DNA of 61,845 bases from the NCBI GenBank assembly GCA_002412925.1, contig DHVZ01000053.1, positions 100,383 through 162,227 of the forward strand, in the 5' to 3' direction. Shown in pieces: positions 32,185-40,800 of this stretch (its first letter is position 1; every line of letters begins with the position of its first letter). The position numbers and the translations under genes are program-made. Under the pieces are notes generated by a model that saw nothing but the letters and a program-made list of their open reading frames with translations, was not told the DNA's origin and made no database searches. The DNA comes from Anaerolineales bacterium UBA5195. Lineage in GTDB: Bacteria > Chloroflexota > Anaerolineae > Anaerolineales > Villigracilaceae.

Positions 32185-32832
32185 TCAGGAGACGATGCGA
32201 TGACGCAGCGCCAGGGTCACGGCTTCGGTGCGGCTGGCGACCCCCAGCTTGGAGAGAACGTTGCTGACATGCGATTTGATCGTGGACGGGCTGACGGTCA
32301 GTTTTCCCGCGATCTGGGTGTTGTTCAGCCCCTCGATCATCAGGCTGAGAACTTCACGCTCGCGCTCCGTCAGGTCAAGACCGGGCGTGGGCGGCTGGTT
32401 GGCTGTCTCGACCAGGGCTTGCGCGGCCTCAGGAGAAAGTGTGACGCGCCCGGCGTGCGCAGCGCGGATGGCTCGCGCCAGTTCATCGGCCGAGACATCC
32501 TTGAGCAGATAGCCAATCGCCCCGGCTTCCAGCGCATTTTTGATCAGTTCGCCCTCTTTGAAGCTGGTCAGCGCAATCACCTGGATCTGTGGAAGCCGCT
32601 GGCGGATGGCGCGGGTGGTGGCGGCTCCATCCATCTCTGGCATGACCATATCCATCAGCACCACGTCCGGCAGGATTTCGGCACAAAGCCGGATCGCATC
32701 TGCGCCATTTTCGGCTTCGCCCACCAGTTGCAGGTCATCAAAAACCATCAGGAAAGTGGCCAATCCGCGGCGCACCATGGTATGGTCGTCAACCAGCATG
32801 ACGCGAATAGGTTGAGGTTCTGTTTCAGTCAT
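32185..32832 (-). CDS. NarL-type response regulator
   Basis: 215 residues from ATG 32832, which overlaps the kinase stop (TGATG). Receiver with VMLVDDHTMVRRG, phospho-Asp in VVLMDMVMPEMDG and Lys in GYLLKDVSADEL; LuxR-type DNA-binding domain LTEREREVLSLMIEG ... STIKSHVSNVLSKLGVASRTE. Intact paralogue of the broken regulator at 27675-28318; the DNA-binding regions are nearly identical even at nucleotide level, so the duplication is recent or was homogenised. Partner of the kinase 32832-34385. Confidence 0.95.
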   Translation of the reverse strand: MTETEPQPIRVMLVDDHTMVRRGLATFLMVFDDLQLVGEAENGADAIRLCAEILPDVVLMDMVMPEMDGAATTRAIRQRLPQIQVIALTSFKEGELIKNALEAGAIGYLLKDVSADELARAIRAAHAGRVTLSPEAAQALVETANQPPTPGLDLTEREREVLSLMIEGLNNTQIAGKLTVSPSTIKSHVSNVLSKLGVASRTEAVTLALRHRIVS

Positions 32833-34385
32833 CAGATCTCCCGTCCTTTCCAATGGAGGGCTATTTCAGTGCCCCGACCTCGCTGGCTGGTAATCGTCAG
32901 CGTGGCTCCCACCGCTTCGGCGCGCTCACGCATCATGCCCAGCCCGTAATGGCCGGATGGGGGTAGGTCGGAAGTGACAAACCCGCGGCCATTATCGTGA
33001 ATGCGAAGTTCCACATTTTCAGGAGTGCCGCCCAGGTCGATTTCCACCCGGCTGGCTTTGGCGTGTTTGGCGATATTGTTCAGCGCCTCCTGGCAGATAC
33101 GATAGAAGGCTACTTGCCTTTCGGCAGGCAGACTGCCTTCGATGCTGGCCTTTACAACCACCGGGATGTTTGTCCGCCCGGTAAAGGCGTTGCCCAACAG
33201 GCGCAGCAAATCGCCCAATTCGGTATCGGTCAGGGTGTCGGGACGCAGCTCGGCCAGCAGCGTGCGCATCTCAGCCATTGCGCCGCGTGTCAGGCGGCGC
33301 AGATCCTCGAGGGAGCGGCGCGCCTCGGCCTGGTCGCGATCCCACAGGCGCGGCAGGACTTCGGCAATCAGCCCGGCCGAGAAGAGAGACTGGTTGACCG
33401 CGTCATGCAGGTTACGCGCCAGCCGTTGGCGTTCTTCCAGGACCGCAAGCGCTTGCGCCTGGTTATAGAGTTCGGCATTGACCATGGTAATAGCGGCCTG
33501 GTTGGCAACACTTAGTGCCAGGTCGGCATGGTGCGCCGTGAAATAATTCTTCCCGGTTTCGGCGACGCCCACCCCGCCGATGATACGGCCCCTGACTGCC
33601 AAGGGGACCCACATCCATGACTGGATCCCTTCCAGCAGGACGGCCGCCCCGTCATTCAGCAGCGAGCGCAGAAACTGTGCCTGTGGGGTGTTGCTCCACA
33701 CCTCGGCGATGCGGATGGGCTGGTGCCCGTTGAAGAGCGTTGCCAGGATTTCTGGGCCTTGCAAGTGGATGCGGAAAGGCGTGGCTTGCTCCAAGTGCGG
33801 TGTTCCGCGCATCGCCAGGGTGACCAGCGTCGAGTCTTCCAGCCCGAACAAGCCTCCATGGGTGTATTCGATGATCTCGCGCAATTGGTCAAGAATCAAC
33901 CCAGGTTGAAATTCCTGCGTGGATGCCAGGGTATGCGAAATCTCCAATAGCATGGCCTGCTCATAAGCATGGGTTTCTATCCGCCTGCTCAGGATTTCTT
34001 CTGTTTGGATGCGTTGACTGACATCCCGGATGACGCTCAACAGGCACAGCCTGCCTCGATAGTTGAGCGCAGATCTGCGGACTTCGACATGAAACGGTGA
34101 GCCATCCTTGCGCAGATGGACAACCAGTGATTCGTACGCGTCGCCCGGCTCAATCGTTTGAAGGTACTCCCTGAACAAGGCATGGCTTTGTGGAAGCATG
34201 AAGGCCGCTGGATTCAGGCCGACGAATTCCTGGCGAGTGTAGCCGTGCATCTTGCACGCGGCGGGGTTGGCTTCAACGATCAAGCCTTTCTCGATATCAT
34301 AGATCACCAACCCGTCGCTCGCGGCTTCGAAGATCTTTCGGTACACTTCTTCTGAAATTAACTGTTTGTCAGAAATTCGAATCAT
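32832..34385 (-). CDS. PAS-GAF histidine kinase (HisKA_3 type)
   Basis: 517 residues, soluble. PAS domain (about 15-135, RKIFEAASDGLVIYDIEKG to SVIRDVSQRIQ), GAF domain (about 155-305, with GIQSWMWVPLAVRGRIIGGVG), phosphoacceptor helix ERQRLARNLHDAVNQSLFSAG, and HATPase with EALNNIAKHAKASRVEIDL and HDNGRGF. The C-terminal 200 residues closely match the kinase of the kai operon (28315-29508), while the sensor parts differ: here a GAF is added. Co-transcribed with its regulator. Confidence 0.93.
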   Translation of the reverse strand: MIRISDKQLISEEVYRKIFEAASDGLVIYDIEKGLIVEANPAACKMHGYTRQEFVGLNPAAFMLPQSHALFREYLQTIEPGDAYESLVVHLRKDGSPFHVEVRRSALNYRGRLCLLSVIRDVSQRIQTEEILSRRIETHAYEQAMLLEISHTLASTQEFQPGLILDQLREIIEYTHGGLFGLEDSTLVTLAMRGTPHLEQATPFRIHLQGPEILATLFNGHQPIRIAEVWSNTPQAQFLRSLLNDGAAVLLEGIQSWMWVPLAVRGRIIGGVGVAETGKNYFTAHHADLALSVANQAAITMVNAELYNQAQALAVLEERQRLARNLHDAVNQSLFSAGLIAEVLPRLWDRDQAEARRSLEDLRRLTRGAMAEMRTLLAELRPDTLTDTELGDLLRLLGNAFTGRTNIPVVVKASIEGSLPAERQVAFYRICQEALNNIAKHAKASRVEIDLGGTPENVELRIHDNGRGFVTSDLPPSGHYGLGMMRERAEAVGATLTITSQRGRGTEIALHWKGREI

Positions 34386-34868
34386 AAGGCTGACCTTTTT
34401 TATGTCAACTGGGGCGTGGCAGATTCTACCGGGGTGAACGCATCAAATTTTTTGACCTTTTGGGGCCAATTTCACAACTGAAACGACTAACACTAGCGCA
34501 GATTGCGGCAAGAACCCTTCCCTCACCCCGTTTGTCACAAACTCTTATCATGGCGACTTCCCCCTCTCCCGATGGGAGAGGACAGGGTGAGGGTCTTTGA
34601 CGGGGATGACGGGTATTTGGGCCAAGAAATATGCTTACTATCAAATTTAGATGCGTTCAACCTGCAGATTCTACTGTTCAAGGTGATCGAAAAACCTGCG
34701 CCGAGCTCCTGATTGTTGACAAGTTTTTTGCATCCGGAACTCCAGTTTTATTGTACTGCGATATGCAACCAGTAGTTCACGAAACATCTTGGAGGAACCC
34801 AAAATCAGAAATTCTTTCAACTTTCATAAAGAACTGACAATGAAGATACCGCTGAACTGAAATAAGGA
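34386..34868. other. 483-base gene-free stretch with a nested palindrome
   Basis: Holds CCCTCACCC (34520-34528) and its complement GGGTGAGGG (34585-34593), with an inner pair CCTCTCCC/GGGAGAGG (34563-34581). This is the layout of a palindromic repeat widely seen between genes in many bacteria. The 34600-34868 part is AT-rich without a credible frame and may hold the promoter of the kinase operon or the tail of the glucan synthase transcript. Confidence 0.55.
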
Positions 34869-37800
34869 TTATCGGCCCATCACAACCCGCACCTCGTGCG
34901 TATGACCGTCGTCCGTCAGCGGGACGAGGTTACCAACCAGCGGATTCCCATCCAACACAATTTGCCGGATACCACGGGTCACGTTCTGCGGGTTCTCCAC
35001 ACTAATCAGATAATGCGTGCTTTCAAAGCGGTAATCGATTTTAAATCCCGGCCAGGCGCGGGGGATGCAGGGGTCGACCTTGAGCGACTTGCCTATCCTG
35101 GTGATTCCCAGGATGGCTTCGAGGCCCAGGCGGTACATCCAACCCGAAGAGCCGGTATACCAGGTCCAGCCGCCGAGGCCGAGATGCGCGGGTGCGCTGT
35201 AGATATCGGCGGAGATGACATAAGGCTCCACCTGGTAGCGCGCGACTTTCACAGGTGTATCGGCATGGCTGATCGGGTTCAACATCTGGAACAATTCGAT
35301 GGCGCGCTCGCCCTGCCCGAGTTCGGCAAAGGCCCAGGCTGTCCAGACGGCGGCGTGGGTATACTGCCCGCCGTTTTCGCGCACACCTGGCAAATAGCCT
35401 TTGATGTACCCGGGGTCGCGCTCCGTTTTGTCGAAGGGTGGGGTAAAGAGCAAAACCATCTGCTCGGCCTGCTTGACCAGCAGCCTGTAGACAGATTCCG
35501 TTGCCTGTAAAGTTCGTGCCGCAGGGGCCGCGCCCGATAAAACCGCCCAGGATTGGGCAATCGCATCAATCTGGCACTCGGTATTTTCGTGCGAACCCAA
35601 CCGTGAGCCGTCATCATAGAAGGCGCGCAGGTACCACTCGCCATCCCAGGCCTGGGTTTCGAGCGCCTGCGCCAACCTCTCCGCTTTTTGGAGGTAGGGC
35701 GCGGGGTCAGCCGCCAGAGGCGCGAAACGCTTGAGTGTGGTGTACAGGAACCAGCCCAGCCAGATGCTCTCGCCGCGTCCGGCCATCCCGACCCGGTTCA
35801 TCCCATCGTTCCAGTCGCCTGAACCCATCAGCGGCAGGCCATGTGTGCCTGTGGTTGCGCCCCTGTCCAGCGCCCGGCGGCAGTGTTCATACAGCGAAAA
35901 GACCTCGGTTGTGGCTTCATATTGAGCGTAACGCTCCATTTCAGCGGGTTTGAGTGTTTCGCCTTTCAGGAACGGAATGGTCTCATTTAATATAGACGCG
36001 TCGCCGGTGGCGGTCATGTACTCGGCGGTGACAAACGGCAGCCAGAGCAGATCATCCGAAAAACGGGTGCGCACCCCGCGCCCCGCCGGTGGATTCCACC
36101 AGTGGAGCACATCACCCGCCTCGAATTGGTGCCGGGCCGCTTCCAAAATCTGTGCGCGGGCCAGGTCCGGGCGGACATGCAGCAGCGCGAGCACATCCTG
36201 GAGTTGGTCGCGGAACCCAAACGCCCCGCTGGATTGATAAAGTGCGGTCCGTCCCCACAAGCGGCAGGCGAGAGTTTGGTAGAGCAGCCAGCGGTTGAGC
36301 ATCAGATCCAGGCCGGGGTCGGGCGTTTCAACGGTCACAGTGTTCAGAATTTTGTCCCACTGCTGCTGGACAGCCTGCCAGGTGGCTTCAACCTGCCCCT
36401 CGACCTGGATCTGCCCGATCAGCGCCAGGCTTTCTGCCCGGCTGGCGCCTTCGCCGATCAAGAAGAAGACCTCATCTGATGCGCCGGGCGCCAGGTCCAC
36501 ATGCAGTTGGAGGGCGGCACAGGGGTCCAGCCCGGCATTCACGGTGCTGGCCAATCCAATCCGATTGAGGGCTGCCGGCGCGCGCAGACTACCCAGGCGT
36601 CCCAGGAACTCCGTTCGGTCGGCGGTCACGCCATGTGGTTTTTTATTGGCTGCCAGGAATGCCACGCGTTCGCCGAATTCAGTGCTGAAGCGGTTGCTGG
36701 CGAACAGGGCATGTCTATCGGCGTTGAATTCGGGCAGGATGTGGGCTTGCTGCGTGTTGCGGGTTGTGCCCAGCACCCATTCGGCATAGTAGGTGACGGT
36801 GATCCGACGTGGACGGTTCCACAGGTTTTGCAGGCGCAGGCGCGCAATTTTGACCGGTGCATCCGGCGCGGCGAAAAGGCATAAGTTCTGGTTCAGGCCG
36901 TGACTCTGGCTCTCGATAATCGAATAACCAGCCCCATGCCGGATGAGATGCGTTGTTTCCGCCCCGGCAGGCATGGGCGTGGGACTCCAGACCAGCCCGG
37001 TTTCCTCGTCGCGCAGGTAGACGGCTTCGCCCGGCAGGTCGGTCACCGGGTCGTTGCGCCAGGGGGTCAGGCGGTTCTCGCCGCTGTTCCCGGCCCAGGT
37101 GGGGCCGGAGCCCGCCTCGGAGACGAGGAAGCCAAACTGCGGGTTGGCGATCACGTTGATCCAGGGGTGCGGGGTGCACTGACCCGGCCCGAGGTGGATA
37201 ACGTATTCCTTCCCATCTTGGCTGAATCCGCCGAGGCCGTTCTCCATCAATAAATCTCCCGGAAGTTGAATGGGGGGCGTTGGTTCGGGGTCACGAGGTG
37301 GGGTCAGGGCCGGGGTGAATTTTGGCAGCCGGGTGGCGGGGACGGTTAAACGCAGGGCGTGTTCAGCCAGTGTCCCACTCTTTTCGTCCAAAACGACACC
37401 TGCCACCGTTTGCAGCAGGATTTTATCGGCCGGTTGAAGCTGGTCGGCGCGTAGCACGAAAATGCCGTTGCGCTGGTTCAGTGCACCTTCGGCGCCCAGG
37501 CTGCGGATCTGGCGCTGGATGTTGTTGTGCAGGTCAAGGGCATAGCCGGTATCCTGATCGTTCAGAATCACCAGGTTGACTGTGACGTGGTGCGCGCGCC
37601 AGTAGGTGAAGGCTTGCAGGGCTTCGGTCAGCAGGGGCGCTTCACCATTGCGGATGCGCACCAGCAAAATGGGATCATCACCAGAGATGCCAAAGGCCCA
37701 TAGCCCTGATTGTCCCTTCTCGTTTTGCGCCAGCAAATGCGGCGCGGGACGCAATGAGCCGACAGGGTAAAGCAGGGCCGATAATAGGCGTTGGATATTT

Positions 37801-40800
37801 TCGACTGTATAGCCGTTCAGGCCCAGTTCGAGCAGTTCGCGCTCGCTGGCATCGCGGGCCTCACCGAAGGCGCGGTGGATGGCCTGCCCGGTCTGGTAAT
37901 GCGAGAGTTTTTCCAGCGCTTCGGCGCGGGAGGGTGCCGCCAGGGTCAGGAAGGTGACCCTGGTTTTGGCATGTGGATTCAGGTCAATTTGCTGCGCCAG
38001 CGAAAAGATCGGGTCGAGCGTGCCTCCAACTGTGCCAGAGAGATGGCGACCGCGTTGCAAGGCCTGTGGCGTGCGCGGCGTTTGTGAACGGCCCAAAAAT
38101 TTGGCGCGGTCGCTTTCGTATTCGCCGGTCACTTTTCGTCCGGCTTCGATTACCAATGCATGGATCAGCACAACGGGTTTTTCATCCGCCGAGCGTGGGC
38201 GGCGTTGAAACAGGAGCGCGTTCTCCCTGGGGAGGTACTCGCTCTCGATGAACAGTTTATTGAACGCCGGATGTCGCCGGTCAGCAGCCTGTTCTGCCAG
38301 GACCACTTCGCCGTAGCTGGTCAATCTCAGCCGCCGCGGGCGGTCGCTGTCGTTCAGGAGGTTCACCCGCCGGATTTCGACGCCTTCCGGGCTGATGGTG
38401 ACCCCGGTGCGCAGGGTAATCCCATTCTCCGAGCGCGGGAACTCCACCTTGTGCGGATAAAACAAGACTTCCTGTTGTTCCGTTATAACTCCCATCGGCT
38501 GGCAGGTGGCCGACCAGAGCGCTCCGCTTTCGCGGTCTTGCACATAGATCCATGTGCCCCACGAGTCAAGGGTCGTGTCGGCTTGCCAGCGCGTCAGCGC
38601 AAATTCGCGCCACTGGCTGAATCCGCCCCCGGCGTTGGTAATCATCAGGCTGGTATCACCCTGTGAAAGGAGCTGCGCCTGCGGAATGGGGCTGTCGACC
38701 GGCACACGCCAGGGGGCGCTGTTGACCGCGCGGATCCCTTCGGGCAGATCCGCCGGTTCATCAGGATGAGGATATTCAATCGGCGGGTTTTGCGGGATCT
38801 TTTCCTGGAGGAGCAGCTCCACGCTCTGGATGTGCTCATCGGCGTGAAAACGCTGGATCATGATGTCATCCGATAGATAGTTACAGGCCGCCAACAGGAT
38901 CATACCCTGGTGGTGCGCCATGTAAGATTGCACAGTGGCATGTGTCTGGCTGACGGGTAAGCGTGTTTTGGTGTAATCGAGCGCCTCGTAAAAACCAAAA
39001 CGCCCGAGCAGGTTCAGTTGCTCCAGGTGAGCCATGTTCTTCAGTACGGCCTGCGGTTGCAGCGAAAGCCCCAATAGCGATGCGTAGGGTGTGACGACTA
39101 AGTCCTCGGGCAGGTCACGCTTGTAGCCTAAATCGGGCACGCCAAAAGCCCTGTACTGATAGTTCAGATTGAGGTCAAAGGCGTAGTAGCCTGACTCCGA
39201 AATGCCCCAGGGTACTTTTTGTTCTTTTCCATAAATCACTTGTGCCTCGAGCGCGGCATAGCAGCTCTCCGAGAGAAATGTCCCGGCGTAGTTTCTGGCA
39301 AACAGAGTCGGCATGAGATATTCGAACATCGTGCCGCTCCAGGAGAGTAACACCTGTTTGCCGTTGACTTCTGTCACCGGCCGCCCCAGGTGCTGCCAGT
39401 GACTTTGCGGCACATCGCCCTTGGCAATCGCAATCAGGCTCGCAATCCGGGCTTCGGAGGCCAGCAAATCATAGTAACTCGGGTCGAGCTGTTCAGTGCT
39501 GACGTTGTAGCCGATGTGAAAAACCTGGCGGCGCTGACTGAATAAAAAGCGGAAATCCATGCCGGTCACAGCAGCGTTGGCCTGCCCTGCCAGGTCTCGA
39601 AAACCAATCAAGAGGGGCCTGACCGCCATTTGCGCCGACGATAAATCAGATTCCAATTTTTGACACCATTCACGCGCGTTTTCATCCTGCGCCTGAAAAT
39701 CCTTCAAGGCGATTTGGATTTGCTCATACACTGCGGCTGCGGCTCCCAGCGTAGGTGGTTCGGCTGGCAGGCTGGCGTGAAATGCTTGCCCGGCGGGGGT
39801 TTGCAGCAGCGGCTCGTCCAATCGGTTGAGCCAGGGCGCGAACAAGTCCAGGCTGCGCTGCATGTCTTGCAGTTGGTGGTGCAGCAAATCGAGATAAAGT
39901 TGCAGGTCGGTCAGGGCTTCGGAATGAAGATTGGGATGACTCTCGAGCAGTTCCAGCAGCCGATGGGAAACCCTGGCCCAGCCTTCACGTGAGAGCCAGG
40001 TGAGAGTCTCGATCCACTCTGCCGGCTGGTTCTGGATGGCGCTGACGCGCTCGTAAATGCTGGTTAGTTCGACTTCAAACGATTCGGTCTCGGGGTTGTT
40101 TTTCTCGATGGTTTGCAGGATTTCAGAGAGCAGATCGAGAATGACAAGTAAGCCCTGCCACTGCTTTCCCAGCACCGGCGCATCCGTGAGAGCCAGACAA
40201 CCCTGCCGGAGCGTGATCAGGCAGGCTGCCAGGTTGCCGCTATCCACGGTTGAAATGTAGCGCGGCGGGAGGGCTGTCAGCGCCTGCGAGTCGTACCAGT
40301 TCAGCAGGTGTCCGCGGTAATGTTCCAATTTCTCCAGGGTTTCAAAGGTGGAGCGCAAACGGACGGCCAGTTCGAGCAGCCCCAGGTAGCCCAAATCATA
40401 GGCCGACAACGTTGATACCAGGAACAGACCGATGTTGGTCGGCGTGGTATAGTGCGCCACACTGCCGCGAGGCGACTCTTGAAAATGGTCGGGGGGCAGC
40501 CAATGGTCATTCGGCCCGGCAAACTGCTCAAAAAAGGCCCAGGTGCGGCGCGCCAGGCGGAGGACCTGCCTGCGCTGTGGCTCCGTTAACGGCGTGGTGG
40601 TGTGGGTCACCGGCTGGCTGATCAGGTAGGCGATTTGTGGGGCGATCAGCCAGGCAGCCAGCACAGGCAGCGCCACCCAGAGTGCAGCGGGGTTAAAAAG
40701 GACAATGGAAATTCCCAGAAAAACGGTAAATATCAGGCTCCCCACCATTTCGAACCAGGTTTCGAAATTTGGTTTCAATCCAATAGAACGCGCCGCATTG

